A stretch of DNA of 64,000 nucleotides from Paractinoplanes ferrugineus (GTDB lineage: Bacteria > Actinomycetota > Actinomycetes > Mycobacteriales > Micromonosporaceae), in NCBI RefSeq assembly GCF_016862195.1, contig NZ_BOMM01000004.1, forward strand, positions 21,883 through 85,882, written 5' to 3'. The position numbers were made by a program, and so were the translations under genes. Under the pieces are notes generated by a model. It saw only the letters and a program-made list of their open reading frames with translations. It made no database searches and had not been told where the DNA came from. This document shows positions 15,926 through 25,376 of this stretch, one piece after another (position 1 is the stretch's first letter; each line of letters begins with the position of its first letter).

Positions 15926-16252
15926 ATGGGGGCAGCGGGTTCGGCGGGACGACGGGGAATGGCTTTCCTCGGGTACGTGGTGACGGTGGTGCCGTTGGCC
16001 GGGATCGTCGCGGCGTACCAGAACCGGGCGTTCGAGGGTGTGGGCTGGCACGGCGGTCAGTACGCCGAGGCGTTCGTCGTCGGCACGCTGGTCCTGCTGG
16101 TTGCGGGGGCGGTGCTGCAGGCCTGGCCGGCGGGTTCGGCGTGGCGGTCGGTCGGGCGTGGCATCCTGTTGGCCGGCGTGACCGGCATCTTCCTCACGCT
16201 GATCTTCATGGTCCTGGTGGGCTATGCCCTGTCCCACATGCGGTTCGTCTGA
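15926..16252 (+). CDS. Small integral membrane protein, unknown function
   Basis: This 108-residue protein has three hydrophobic segments (about 13-30, 48-66, 78-102) and a glycine/arginine N-terminus. I recognise no family. It lies in the same direction as the bacteriocin-like gene and the 52-residue membrane protein, but 120 bases downstream. Whether it shares their transcript is open. Confidence 0.6.
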   Translation: MGAAGSAGRRGMAFLGYVVTVVPLAGIVAAYQNRAFEGVGWHGGQYAEAFVVGTLVLLVAGAVLQAWPAGSAWRSVGRGILLAGVTGIFLTLIFMVLVGYALSHMRFV

Positions 16253-16411
16253 TTGGACGTTTTGTACAGGCTGGTGGCGTTATAGGTGCCACCCACGACC
16301 TGTGCGAGTGCCCCGGCAAACCCAGGGCGTCGACGCCGGCAAAAGATCGCCCTGCCCGACCAGGCCGCCACCATTGACCCGAGCCTGACCAAGACCTGGG
16401 TCGATGCCGGC

Positions 16412-17353
16412 TCACCGGTGGTTGAACGGGGCGACCGCCTCGCGGCTGCGGGCGGCGCCTTCCGGGCCGAGCAACTCCTCGCACACCCGGATCAGCCGCG
16501 CCCGCAGCGCGGCCGCCCGGCGGGCGAACTCGCGCTGACGAGCGACGTACTCCGCTTTGCCCTCCGGGGTTTCGATCTTCACCGGGTCGTGGCCGTAGGA
16601 GGTCAGGTCGTAGGGGCTGGCCTGCATGTCGAGCAGGCGGATGTCGCCGGCCAGGGCGAAGCAGTCGAGGGCCAGCGCGCCCGGCACGGCGGGACCGAGC
16701 TTCTGCGCCCACTTGTGCACGTCCATCGCGGCGTGCAGGCAGCCGGGCTGGTCGAGGTCGACCTGGGTGGCCCGGGTGGGCTGCAGCCGGTTCAGGCCGA
16801 CCGCCTCGGGAGTGAAGAAGCGGAACGCATCGAAATGCGTACACCGGATGGGGTTCTGCTCGACCACGCGGTCGGTCTCGGCCTGGCCGAGACGCAGGGG
16901 CAGCGGGTGGCGGTGGTCGGGGTCGCGGTAGACCATGGCCCACTCGTGCAGCCCGAAGCAGCCGGAGAACACCGGGCGGGACGCGGTCGCGGTGAGCAGG
17001 CCGTGGATGTAGCGGACGCTCTCGCCGCGCGCCTGCAGGAAGGCGGCTTGGTCGAGGGTGACCACACCGTCGGGGTAGGTCATGTAGAACTTCCACGCGG
17101 CCTGCTCGGCGAGACCGGTGGGGGCCGGTGCGAGGCCCGCGCCGACGCCGGGGTGCCACCGGCGCAGTTGGGCGGGCCGGGTGCCGTAGTAGTCGTAGAG
17201 GAAATCCTCGATCGCGTGCTTCTCGCCGGTGGCCCGACGCGCGCGGTGACCCGCGGTCATCTCGTCGGCCCGCTCGGCGTGGGCACTGGCGAGGGGAATC
17301 CAAGTCACCGAGGGCAGCGTCGTGGTGAGCGCCCTCACCTGCTTGATCCCCAT
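16412..17353 (-). CDS. Conserved actinobacterial protein often labelled 3-methyladenine DNA glycosylase
   Basis: This 313-residue soluble protein resembles a widespread actinobacterial family through HAERADEMTAGHRARRATGEKHAIEDFLYDYYGTRPAQLRRWHPG. Databases tend to call that family 3-methyladenine DNA glycosylase, but I see no helix-hairpin-helix/GPD glycosylase motif, so I do not endorse the enzymatic name. It contains several conserved Cys/His segments (SGCFGLHEWAMVY, QPGCLHAAMD). The ATG at 17353 is preferred over an upstream start at 17392, whose extension looks like non-coding sequence. Confidence 0.65.
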   Translation of the reverse strand: MGIKQVRALTTTLPSVTWIPLASAHAERADEMTAGHRARRATGEKHAIEDFLYDYYGTRPAQLRRWHPGVGAGLAPAPTGLAEQAAWKFYMTYPDGVVTLDQAAFLQARGESVRYIHGLLTATASRPVFSGCFGLHEWAMVYRDPDHRHPLPLRLGQAETDRVVEQNPIRCTHFDAFRFFTPEAVGLNRLQPTRATQVDLDQPGCLHAAMDVHKWAQKLGPAVPGALALDCFALAGDIRLLDMQASPYDLTSYGHDPVKIETPEGKAEYVARQREFARRAAALRARLIRVCEELLGPEGAARSREAVAPFNHR

Positions 17354-17394
17354 CGCATCAGCGTATCCAGCCGACGCGATCAACACGATCACCG

Positions 17395-18156
17395 TTAGGC
17401 GCGAATGAGGTCCGCCACGGGTGCCGGAGCACTCAAATCTGGTGCATTGTGGTCGAATTCCGGCGTCATGATCAGCTTGGCATCGGGAATCGTCTCGACA
17501 AGCAAGGGCAAGATCCGACTGAGGTACGCGGGGGAGCGCCCGCCACCGAGCAGCAGAACCGGGGCGGTGATCCCCGCGTAGCGCTCGCCGCCGGAGTCCA
17601 GCGCCTTCGTCGCCCCGGACTCGGCCAGGACGGTCGGCAGCAGCTCACGGGTGGCCCGGCCCTCGGCGGTGAACCGGGTCATCGCCCAGGCGACCGCCGT
17701 GGCGAGCGGCCCGCCGGGCAGGAACTCCATCGAGTGAAAGAAACAAATCATCGCGCGGGCGTCCTTGCCCTCGCTGAGCAGCCGCTCGTAACGGGGCATC
17801 CAGCCGCTCGGCATGGAGCCGTCGATGCTGACCGCCGGCTCGTAGGCGATGACCCGGTCGAGGTCGGTGCGCAGGCCGGTGTGCAGAGCGATCAACCCGC
17901 CGTAGCTGTGCCCGAAGATCTGCCGCGATCCGGTCTCGGACAGCACCTCGAGCGCGTCGGAGATCTCGACGTCGAGGCTGTAGGCCGCGTCCTGCGCGGG
18001 GCTGCGCCCCCGACCGCGCCGTTCGACGACGTGCACCGTGTAGCTGTCGGACAGGGCCTCGGCCAGGGCGGCGTAGTGGCGCGCCCGCCGTGTCGAGCCG
18101 GGCAGGACGACCAACCCGGGTCCTTGACCGACGGTCGTTACATCGACAGAAGACAT
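17395..18156 (-). CDS. Alpha/beta hydrolase
   Basis: This 253-residue cytoplasmic protein has the alpha/beta-hydrolase plan: an oxyanion region VVLPGSTRRARHYAALA, the nucleophile elbow GHSYGG, and a catalytic His in the C-terminal FDHNAPD. The substrate is unknown. It is divergent from the ABC exporter operon, and the only palindrome in the 47-base gap could control both. Confidence 0.82.
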   Translation of the reverse strand: MSSVDVTTVGQGPGLVVLPGSTRRARHYAALAEALSDSYTVHVVERRGRGRSPAQDAAYSLDVEISDALEVLSETGSRQIFGHSYGGLIALHTGLRTDLDRVIAYEPAVSIDGSMPSGWMPRYERLLSEGKDARAMICFFHSMEFLPGGPLATAVAWAMTRFTAEGRATRELLPTVLAESGATKALDSGGERYAGITAPVLLLGGGRSPAYLSRILPLLVETIPDAKLIMTPEFDHNAPDLSAPAPVADLIRA

Positions 18157-18164
18157 GCGCGTAA

Positions 18165-18184
18165 ATGTAGTACACCTACTACAT
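18165..18184. promoter_or_regulatory. Operator-like palindrome between hydrolase and ABC operon
   Basis: Arms ATGTAGT (18165-18171) and ACTACAT (18178-18184) form a perfect 7-bp inverted repeat with a 6-base spacer. It lies just upstream of TAGACT (a plausible -10 at 18191-18196), which is itself about eight bases from the ABC start codon. It is AT-rich against its surroundings. The cognate regulator is unknown; the XRE protein of the operon is a candidate. Confidence 0.55.
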
Positions 18185-18203
18185 CTTTGATAGACTGCTG
18201 GAC

Positions 18204-19139
18204 ATGGGAGGAATGACTTTGACGGGGGAGCTCGATGCCGGCGCTGTGCTGCCGGTCGACGAGCGGGTCATTGACGTCCGTGACCTGCGCATGCGTTATG
18301 GCACCAAGGACGTGCTCGATGGGGTGAGCTTCACCGCCCGGCGCGGCGAGGTGCTGGCCCTGCTCGGGCCCAACGGAGCCGGCAAGACCACGACCATCGA
18401 GATCCTCGAGGGTTTCCGCATGCGGTCGGCCGGCCAGGTCAGTGTGCTGGGCCTCGACCCGGCGTCCGGCGGCGAGGGCTGGCGCGCCCGCCTCGGGGTG
18501 GTGCTGCAGTCGTGGCGCGACCACGGCAAGTGGCGGGTGCGCGAGCTGCTCCAGCACCTGGGCACCTATTACGCGCCCTATTCCACGGCGGAGATCCGCA
18601 AGCCGTGGCCGGTCGACGAACTGCTCGACGTCGTGGGCCTCACCCCGCAGGCGGGCCAGCGGGTGATGCGGCTCTCCGGCGGTCAGCGCCGTCGCCTCGA
18701 CGTGGCGATCGGCATCGTCGGCCGGCCCGAGCTGCTGTTCCTCGACGAGCCGACGACCGGCTTCGACCCGGCCGCCCGCCGTGAGTTCCACGACCTGGTG
18801 CACCGGCTGACCGATGTGGACGAGACGACGATCCTGCTGACCACCCACGATCTCGACGAGGCGGAGAAACTGGCCGACCGCATCGTGATCCTCAACGGCG
18901 GCCGGATCATCGCGGACGGCTCGGCCGACGAGCTGTCCCGCCGGGTGACCGGCCTCACCGAGGTCCGCTGGACCCGCGACGGCCGGCGGTTCATCCACTC
19001 CGCGCAGGACGCGACCGGGTTCGTCCGGCAGCTCTTCCTGCAGTACGGCGAGGACATCGACGACCTCGAGGTGCGCCGCAACAGCCTCGAGGACACCTAC
19101 ATGAAGCTCGTGCTCGACGCCGAGGGAGGCGCGCGATGA
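18204..19139 (+). CDS. ABC transporter ATP-binding protein (drug-exporter type)
   Basis: The 311-residue ATPase has Walker A GPNGAGKT, signature LSGGQRRRLDVAIGI and Walker B LLFLDEPTTGFD, followed by the H-loop THD. The C-terminal about 70 residues form the extra domain typical of DrrA/ABC-2 exporters. No clear Shine-Dalgarno precedes ATG 18204, and the -10-like TAGACT is close, so translation may be leaderless. It overlaps the permease gene by four bases. The substrate is unknown; drugs, lipids or peptides are usual for this class. Confidence 0.92.
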   Translation: MGGMTLTGELDAGAVLPVDERVIDVRDLRMRYGTKDVLDGVSFTARRGEVLALLGPNGAGKTTTIEILEGFRMRSAGQVSVLGLDPASGGEGWRARLGVVLQSWRDHGKWRVRELLQHLGTYYAPYSTAEIRKPWPVDELLDVVGLTPQAGQRVMRLSGGQRRRLDVAIGIVGRPELLFLDEPTTGFDPAARREFHDLVHRLTDVDETTILLTTHDLDEAEKLADRIVILNGGRIIADGSADELSRRVTGLTEVRWTRDGRRFIHSAQDATGFVRQLFLQYGEDIDDLEVRRNSLEDTYMKLVLDAEGGAR

Positions 19140-19978
19140 TCTCCGGCCTGCGCACCGGCCTGTCCCGTGGCGTGATCGAACTGCGCCAGACCCTGACCAC
19201 ACCGGTCGACCTGTGGACGTACCTCTTCCCGGCCCTCATCCTGCTCGGGACGATCTTCTTCATGCGGGACGCGGATGTGCCGGGCACGTCGTTCTCGCTC
19301 GGCGCGAGCACCCTGCCCGGCGTGCTGGGCATGGGTCTCGCCTTCGGCGGGCTGATGACGGTGTCGCAGCAGCTGGTGGTCGAGCGGGAGGACGGCACGC
19401 TGCTGCGGGCCAAGGCCACGCCGAACGGGATGAGCAGCTATCTGCTCGGCAAAGCCGTGTCGGTCGGCGGGATGACCCTGGTCAGCCTGCTTCTCCAGCT
19501 GATTCCCGGGGCGTTGCTGGTCGACGGTCTGCACGTGGGCCCGCTCGGCTGGCTGACCCTGGTCTGGCTGGTCCCGCTGGCCTTCCTGGCCACCATGCCG
19601 ATCGGTGCGGTGCTCGGCTCGATCTTCGAGAACCCGCGCAACATGGCGGCGGCGATCCTGCCGATCTTCGGGCTGGTCGCGATCTCCGGCATCTTCTACC
19701 CGATCACCAGCATGCCGGGCTGGGTGCAGGCCATCGGGCAGCTCTTCCCGATGTACTGGCTAGGGTTGGGCATGCGCTCGGTGTTCCTGCCCGACTCGAT
19801 GGCGGCGGTCGAGCTGACCCACTCCTGGCGCCACTTCGAGACCTTCGGTGTGCTCGCGGTCTGGGTGCTCCTCGGCCTCACGCTGGCGCCGGTGGTCCTG
19901 CGGCGGATGGCCCGCCGGGAGTCGGGTTCGGCGGTCGCGGCGCGCCGGGAGCGGGCGATGGCGACGATGGGTCGTTGA
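19136..19978 (+). CDS. ABC-2 type permease
   Basis: The 280-residue membrane protein has six hydrophobic segments and the ABC-2 family stretch VAISGIFYPITSMPGWVQAIGQLFPMYW. It starts inside the stop codon of the ATPase gene and should form the membrane half of the exporter. Confidence 0.92.
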   Translation: MISGLRTGLSRGVIELRQTLTTPVDLWTYLFPALILLGTIFFMRDADVPGTSFSLGASTLPGVLGMGLAFGGLMTVSQQLVVEREDGTLLRAKATPNGMSSYLLGKAVSVGGMTLVSLLLQLIPGALLVDGLHVGPLGWLTLVWLVPLAFLATMPIGAVLGSIFENPRNMAAAILPIFGLVAISGIFYPITSMPGWVQAIGQLFPMYWLGLGMRSVFLPDSMAAVELTHSWRHFETFGVLAVWVLLGLTLAPVVLRRMARRESGSAVAARRERAMATMGR

Positions 19979-19985
19979 GGGAGCA

Positions 19986-20243
19986 ATGGGCAACAGCGAA
20001 GTCACGTACAACCGGATCGCGATGCTGCGCGCCGAGCGCGGCATCTCGCGGCGGCAGCTCGCCGACGCCCTGGGGGTGCACTACCAGACGGTGGGCTACC
20101 TGGAGCGCGGCGAGTTCAGCCCGAGCCTGCACCTGGCGCTGCGGATCTGTGCGTACTTCGAGGTGCCGGTCGAGGTGGTCTTCTCGCTCGACCCGTTCCC
20201 GCGGCTGGGCGCGGAGTCGAACAGCGCGGCCCGACCGGCGTAG
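19986..20243 (+). CDS. XRE-family helix-turn-helix regulator
   Basis: This 85-residue protein is almost entirely a Cro/C1-type DNA-binding domain (RIAMLRAERGISRRQLADALGVHYQTVGYLERGEF). It follows the permease by seven bases, with GAGGGAG as ribosome-binding site. It is probably cotranscribed with the exporter and may regulate it. It lacks a visible ligand domain, so the signal is unknown. Confidence 0.88.
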   Translation: MGNSEVTYNRIAMLRAERGISRRQLADALGVHYQTVGYLERGEFSPSLHLALRICAYFEVPVEVVFSLDPFPRLGAESNSAARPA

Positions 20244-20279
20244 ATTTCGGGGAAGACCTCTAGAGATGGGGATTTTTCC

Positions 20280-21074
20280 GTGCGTTTCGCCCGCTTTGTT
20301 CATGCTGGTGGAGTTTCGTTCGGCGTCGTCGAGGGCGCCGAGGGCGAGGGCCAGACGATCGCCGAGATCGACTCGATTCCGTTCGCCAACGTCAAGTTCA
20401 CCGGTCAGCGCTGGGCGCTCGCCGACGTCCGGCTGCTCGCCCCGATCTTCGCGAGCAAAGTGATCGGAGTCGGCCGCAACTACGCCGATCACGCCGCCGA
20501 GCTCGGCAACGAGGTGCCCAAAGAACCGCTGATCTTCCTGAAGCCGTCCACCTCGGTGATCGGCCCCAACGACGCCATCCGGCTGCCACCGCAGTCGAAG
20601 CGGGTCGAGGAAGAGGCCGAACTCGCCGTCGTGATCGGCGCGAGCGGCGCCCGCCGGGTCGACCGGGCCGGCGCCGAGGCGGCCATCTTCGGCTACACCA
20701 TCGGCAACGACGTCACCGCCCGCGACCTGCAGCGCAGTGACCCGCAGTGGACCCGGGCCAAGGGCTTCGACTCGTTCTGCCCGATCGGCCCGTGGATCGT
20801 CACCGACCTCGACGTGAGCGACGTGGAGATCCGCTGCGAGGTCGGCCGCGGCCCGGACAGCATGGAGATGCGCCAGATCGGCCGCACCAAGGACATGGTG
20901 TTCGACATCCCCACCCTGGTGTCGTACGTGTCGCACGTGATGACCCTGCTGCCCGGCGACATCATCCTCACCGGCACCCCGGCCGGCGTCAGCGAACTCG
21001 CCGCCGGCGACACCTGCTCGATCTCCATCCAGGGCATCGGCGAACTGCGCAACCCGGTGGTCTCACTGGAATAG
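20280..21074 (+). CDS. Fumarylacetoacetate hydrolase family protein
   Basis: This 264-residue FAH-superfamily enzyme contains IGVGRNYADHAAELGNE and the metal-binding stretch VEEEAELAVVIG, with IFGYTIGNDVTARDLQ, typical of acylpyruvase/5-oxopent-3-ene-tricarboxylate decarboxylase relatives. Mg-dependent C-C bond hydrolysis or decarboxylation of a beta-diketo acid is likely; the exact substrate is not deducible. The GTG start at 20280 follows a run of five Ts. Its 3' end overlaps the convergent regulator gene by 12 bases. Confidence 0.9.
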   Translation: MRFARFVHAGGVSFGVVEGAEGEGQTIAEIDSIPFANVKFTGQRWALADVRLLAPIFASKVIGVGRNYADHAAELGNEVPKEPLIFLKPSTSVIGPNDAIRLPPQSKRVEEEAELAVVIGASGARRVDRAGAEAAIFGYTIGNDVTARDLQRSDPQWTRAKGFDSFCPIGPWIVTDLDVSDVEIRCEVGRGPDSMEMRQIGRTKDMVFDIPTLVSYVSHVMTLLPGDIILTGTPAGVSELAAGDTCSISIQGIGELRNPVVSLE

Positions 21075-23657
21075 CGCCACCGCCGCCGCCCACGTGAGGT
21101 CGTTCGCCGCCCGGTACGCCCGGGCCACCTCCTCGGTGGTCAGGGCGAGCCGGGCGTTCTTCTCGGCAGCGTCCCGGTCGCGTACCTCATCCGGGGTGAA
21201 GATCGCCGAACCGAGGGTCGACCGCTCCCGTTCGGCGACCGCCAGCAGCGTCAGCGCCAGCTCCGGTTCCGCCAACTGGGCGAGCCCCTCGACGGCGTCC
21301 AGCTGACCCTCGGTGATGCCCAGCCCGGTGTAGATCGCCAGCGACTCCCGCAGGTAACCGCCCGCCGCCTCGACGTGACCCCGGCGGCGGGCCACGATGC
21401 CGAGGTTCGCCAACGCGGCGGCCTCGCCCCGCTTCTCGCCGATCGCCCGGAACGCCCCGAGGGCCCGCTCGAACAGCGGCCCGGCCTCGTCCAGGCGATC
21501 CAGGCAGCGCAGCGTCCCGGCGGTGTTGTTCAGCCCGGCCGCGATCATCCGGGCATCGTCGGCCGCCTCGGCCCGGTCCAGCGCCTCGCGGCCGTACGCC
21601 AGCGACGCGGCGAAGTCACCCTGGCCCTGGGCCGTGATCAGCAGATTGTTCAGCGCGGCCAGCACCCCGGCGCGGTCGTCGAGTTGCCGGAACGTCGCCA
21701 GGCACTCCTCGCCCAGCCGCCGCGCCTCGGTCAGGTCACCGCTGTTGCGGGCCAGCGCGGCCGCCGCCCGCAGCGCCTTCCCCCGGGCGGCCGACGGCTC
21801 CACCGACCGGGCGAGCCCGTGCCGCAGCCAACCCCGCCCCTCGGCCATCCGCCCGGTGATCCACCAGTACCACCACATGGCGGCGGCCAGCGTCAATGCG
21901 TCGTCCTCCGCGCCGTCGGTCAGGGACCACTCCAGCGCGGCCAGGATGCTCGGGTGCGCGGCGTCCATCTCGGCCAGCCAGGCGGTGTGCGCGGGGCCGT
22001 CGGGCGGGGGCGGAGCAGCGAGCCGATCGAGCCAGAGACCGGTGAAGCGGGACCGGGCGGGATCGCCGGCTCCGAGGCGCTCCGCCGCGTACTCCCGGAT
22101 CGTCTCGGTCAACCGATAACGCGAACCGTCCCACTCCACCATCGAGCGGTCGGTGAGCCGGGCGAGCGCGTCGAGCGCATCGGACCCGTGCACCGCGGTC
22201 GCGGCGGCCGGGTCGAACGGGCCGGCGAAGAGGCTGAGCCGGTCCAGCAGCCGCCGCTGGGCCGGATCGAGCAGGTCGTAACCCCAGTCGATGGCCGCCC
22301 GCATGGTGCGATGGCGTTCCACCGGGGAAGCGCCCACCAGAAGGTCGAGCCGGGCCAGGGCCTCGGTGAGCGGCAGCGATCGCAGCCGCGCGGCCGCCAG
22401 CTCCAGGGCCAGCGGCAGGCCGTCGAGCCGGCGGCACAGCGCGGCGGCCTGCTCCCGCTCGGCCGCGCGCAGCCCGCTGCCGCCGCGGGCCGCGCTCACC
22501 CGCTCGGCGAACAACCGCATCGCATCAGCCGAGCTCAGACCGGACAGCGGCCACACCGCCTCACCGGTCACACCCAGCGGTTCCCGGCTCGTTGCCAGGA
22601 CCCGCAACCCCGGCACGGCCCCGATCAGCTCGTCCACCGTCGCCGCGGCCGCCGCCCGCAGGTGCTCACAGTTGTCCACCACGAGCAGCGCCCGGCCGTC
22701 CCCGAGGTGCCGGGCCAGTGCCTCGATCGGGGTGCCGCCGGGCTCGTCGCGCACCCCGGCCGCGGCCGCGAACCGGGTGGCGTCGGCCGACGCGTAACCG
22801 GCCAGCTCGACCACGACCACGGTGTCGTACTCGGCGGCGACCTCGCGAGCCAGCTCGTAGGCGAACCGGGTCTTTCCGCAGCCACCCGCGCCGGTCACGG
22901 TCAGCAGCCGGGTCTCGCCGGCCAGCCTGTGCGCGCGGTCCAGCTCGGCGCGCCGGCCGATGAACCGGCTGCGTGATCCGGGCAGCCGGGGCGCGGGGCG
23001 ATCCAGCGTCGGGTCCCGCCGCCGGATTCCCGCGGCCAGAGCCACGAGAACCGGTCCGGCTTGCATGCCGTACGACCGGAGCACCGTGACCGCCCGATCG
23101 AACACCGCCAGCGCCTCGGTCGAGCGCCCGGCCCGGTGCAACCCCAGCATCAGGCGCTCGACCAGTGGCTCGGACGCCGGATCGGTCGTCACCCAGGCGC
23201 TCAGCTCGGCCAGCACCGGGCGCCCGGCGGCCACCTCGCGGTCGGCCCAGTCGCGGCGGGCCGACCACAGCAACTCGGTGAGCCGGGCCGCGGCCGCCTC
23301 GACGATCGGGCCGGTGCCGCCACCCTCGTACGCCGGTCCGCGCCACAGCCGGAGATCGCCGCTCGCCTCGAACTCGGCCGCGTCCAGCTCGCCGGGGCGC
23401 ACGGCGTAACCGGCGGCGGTCGAGAGCAGCCGGTCGCCGACGACCCGGCGCAGCGCGGACGCGTGCACCTGCAGGGCCGGCCCGGCGGTCGGCGGCGCCC
23501 CCTCCGGCCACAACTCGGCGATCAGTCGCTCGGCTGACAGCACCCGGCCGTCCGCCGCGATCAGCGCCGCCAGCAGGGCACGCGGCCGGGGAGCCAGGGC
23601 CGCGGCGGTTCCGTCGGCCGTCCTCACCCGCACCGGGCCCAGCACCTCGAAGCGCAT
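21063..23657 (-). CDS. AfsR/SARP-type transcriptional regulator
   Basis: The 864-residue protein has an OmpR-like winged helix (1-90), a bacterial transcriptional activation domain (about 95-235), an NB-ARC/STAND ATPase with Walker A GAGGCGKT and Walker B ALLVVDNCEHL (about 260-560), and a TPR-like helical tail. Homologues activate secondary-metabolite and stress genes, sensing through ATPase and TPR. The ATG at 23657 matches the family start MRFEVLGPVRV; the frame stays open upstream for 780 bases but only antisense to other genes. No biosynthetic cluster is visible beside it. It is divergent from a lipoprotein gene, which may be its target. Confidence 0.9.
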   Translation of the reverse strand: MRFEVLGPVRVRTADGTAAALAPRPRALLAALIAADGRVLSAERLIAELWPEGAPPTAGPALQVHASALRRVVGDRLLSTAAGYAVRPGELDAAEFEASGDLRLWRGPAYEGGGTGPIVEAAAARLTELLWSARRDWADREVAAGRPVLAELSAWVTTDPASEPLVERLMLGLHRAGRSTEALAVFDRAVTVLRSYGMQAGPVLVALAAGIRRRDPTLDRPAPRLPGSRSRFIGRRAELDRAHRLAGETRLLTVTGAGGCGKTRFAYELAREVAAEYDTVVVVELAGYASADATRFAAAAGVRDEPGGTPIEALARHLGDGRALLVVDNCEHLRAAAAATVDELIGAVPGLRVLATSREPLGVTGEAVWPLSGLSSADAMRLFAERVSAARGGSGLRAAEREQAAALCRRLDGLPLALELAAARLRSLPLTEALARLDLLVGASPVERHRTMRAAIDWGYDLLDPAQRRLLDRLSLFAGPFDPAAATAVHGSDALDALARLTDRSMVEWDGSRYRLTETIREYAAERLGAGDPARSRFTGLWLDRLAAPPPPDGPAHTAWLAEMDAAHPSILAALEWSLTDGAEDDALTLAAAMWWYWWITGRMAEGRGWLRHGLARSVEPSAARGKALRAAAALARNSGDLTEARRLGEECLATFRQLDDRAGVLAALNNLLITAQGQGDFAASLAYGREALDRAEAADDARMIAAGLNNTAGTLRCLDRLDEAGPLFERALGAFRAIGEKRGEAAALANLGIVARRRGHVEAAGGYLRESLAIYTGLGITEGQLDAVEGLAQLAEPELALTLLAVAERERSTLGSAIFTPDEVRDRDAAEKNARLALTTEEVARAYRAANDLTWAAAVALFQ

Positions 23658-23738
23658 CGCTCTCCGTCTTAAGCGTTTGTTTGGCGGCCGCCTCCACGCT
23701 AGCGGGCGCACAACAGCGAGAGCAGGGGGCGAAAAGGC

Positions 23739-24320
23739 ATGACCAAGGGGACTCGGCTCGCGATTGCGGGCTGTCTGCTGGCGATGACGGCGGCGTGCGG
23801 GAACGACGGCACGGCCGCGGCCGGCGGCGGGGGAGCGGCGGACACCGGGCCGGTGGCGGGATCGCCGGTCATCGAGATCACTGTGGACGTGACCGGCGAC
23901 GTGACGGTCAAGGGCAGCACGACCGCGCTGGCGGCCACCAACAACGGCGTCGACTACACCAGCTGCGAGCAGTACGCCAACGGCGAGGACGGCAGCAACG
24001 GCAACAAGTACTTCGTCCTGCCCAAGTTTCTCAGCGGCCCGATCAGCGGCAAACAGGTGTTCGTCGGCGCCATGGTCAAGGGCTACCACGGCCCGGCCGG
24101 CTACCGGGCCAACCAGATGACCGACGCCGGCTCGCCGCCCGGGGTCAGCTTCGACGGCAACCTGTACTTCATGGGCGAGGACTCGGGTGCGTCCGTCACC
24201 GTCGACGGCAACGGCGGCGGCCACTGGGACTTCACGTCGCTGTCCGTGCAGAACGCCGATGGAACCCGGACCAACGGCAAGCTGGCCGGCAGCGTCACCT
24301 GGACCTGCAAGAATCCCTGA
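23739..24320 (+). CDS. Secreted lipoprotein, unknown function
   Basis: This 193-residue protein has a lipoprotein signal peptide with lipobox MTAAC (C20), then a Gly/Ala linker and a globular beta-rich part with Cys residues near 66 and 191. No family is recognised. It is divergent from the SARP-type regulator, with an 81-base gap, so regulation by that protein is possible. Confidence 0.8.
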   Translation: MTKGTRLAIAGCLLAMTAACGNDGTAAAGGGGAADTGPVAGSPVIEITVDVTGDVTVKGSTTALAATNNGVDYTSCEQYANGEDGSNGNKYFVLPKFLSGPISGKQVFVGAMVKGYHGPAGYRANQMTDAGSPPGVSFDGNLYFMGEDSGASVTVDGNGGGHWDFTSLSVQNADGTRTNGKLAGSVTWTCKNP

Positions 24321-24339
24321 CCGGAAGAGGGGGTTCGAG

Positions 24340-25149
24340 GTGAAGATCCTGGTAACCGGAGCTACCACGAACATCGGCCGGATGGTCGTGGACGAACTGC
24401 TGGCCCTCGGTGCGGGCGACGTGCGCGCGCTGACCATCGACCCGGAGCGGGCCGCCCTGCCGCCCCAGGTCGAGGTCGCACGCGGGTTCCTCGGGCGGCC
24501 GTCGACGCTGCCCGCCGCGTACGCCGGGGTGGATGTGCTCTACCTCGCGCCCCACCTGCCGACCGCGACCGAGGCGTGCCGGCTGGCCGCAGAGGCCGGT
24601 ATCGGGCGCATCGTCGACCTGGCCGGCCCCAAGGGCGCGCACTGGCAGGGCATCGAGGACGCGGTCGAGGCATCCGGGCTGCCGTTCACCCACCTCGAGC
24701 CGGGCGAGTTCATGGCCAACTCGGCGATCTGGAGCCGGCAGATCCGGGCCGGCGACGAGGTACGTGATGGGCACGGCGATGCCGCCAACGCCCCGATCGC
24801 GCAGGAGGACATCGCCGCGGTCGCCGCCCGCGCCCTGCTCGACAACTCGCTCGCCGGGCGGTCGCTCGAGCTGACCGGGCCGGAAAGCCTCTCCCGGCGC
24901 CGCAAAGTGGAGATCATCGGTGCGGCGCTCGGCCGTGAGCTTCGTTACGTCGAGTTGCCCCGCGACGAGGCGATCGCCGAGCTGTCGAAAGACATGGGTG
25001 AGCACGCCGCCTGGTACCTGGACGGCCAGGCGGCCTTCGTCGACCACCCCCAGCAAGCCGTCGCCACGGTCGCCGAAATCGCGGGCCGACCTGCGACGAC
25101 GTTCCTCACGTGGGTGCGCGCGAACGCCTCTCTGTTCCAAGACCCGTAA
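24340..25149 (+). CDS. NmrA-like NAD(P)-binding reductase
   Basis: This 269-residue Rossmann protein opens with the nucleotide-binding motif VTGATTNIGRMVVDELLA and lacks the SDR YxxxK pair, which fits atypical NmrA/azoreductase-type members that bind NAD(P) as redox sensors or reduce small quinones. The GTG at 24340 follows AAGAGGGGG. It is 19 bases after the lipoprotein gene, so the two are probably cotranscribed. Confidence 0.86.
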   Translation: MKILVTGATTNIGRMVVDELLALGAGDVRALTIDPERAALPPQVEVARGFLGRPSTLPAAYAGVDVLYLAPHLPTATEACRLAAEAGIGRIVDLAGPKGAHWQGIEDAVEASGLPFTHLEPGEFMANSAIWSRQIRAGDEVRDGHGDAANAPIAQEDIAAVAARALLDNSLAGRSLELTGPESLSRRRKVEIIGAALGRELRYVELPRDEAIAELSKDMGEHAAWYLDGQAAFVDHPQQAVATVAEIAGRPATTFLTWVRANASLFQDP

Positions 25150-25212
25150 CCCGATTTGGTTGGCCCGGGGTGGTCGGGTAGAGTTCCTTCTCGGCGCGGG
25201 AAACCGGGCCAA

Positions 25213-25284
25213 TGGGGTATGGGGTAATTGGCAGCCCGACTGATTCTGGTTCAGTTAGTCTAGGTTCGAGTCCTGGTACCCCAG
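25213..25284 (+). tRNA. tRNA-Gln (CTG anticodon)
   Basis: The acceptor stem TGGGGTA/TACCCCA has seven perfect pairs. The anticodon arm ACTGA-TTCTGGT-TCAGT places CTG at 34-36, and the T arm contains GGTTCGAGTCC. The 3' CCA is not encoded. Confidence 0.95.
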
Positions 25285-25376
25285 CGCTACCGCTCCTGCG
25301 AAGGAGGGTGGAGCTGGACTTCTGATAGAGTTCGGCCCGCCACTCACGCGGAAGCGGAAGTGAAATAGCAAGTCCT

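Noticed and set aside
16273..16293. Terminator hairpin after the small membrane gene
   Set aside because: Only a 6-bp stem with a 9-base loop and no T run; too weak to list.
23658..24437. N-terminal extension of the AfsR-type regulator
   Set aside because: The open frame continues antisense to the lipoprotein gene. The family start MRFEVLGPVRV at 23657 is clear.
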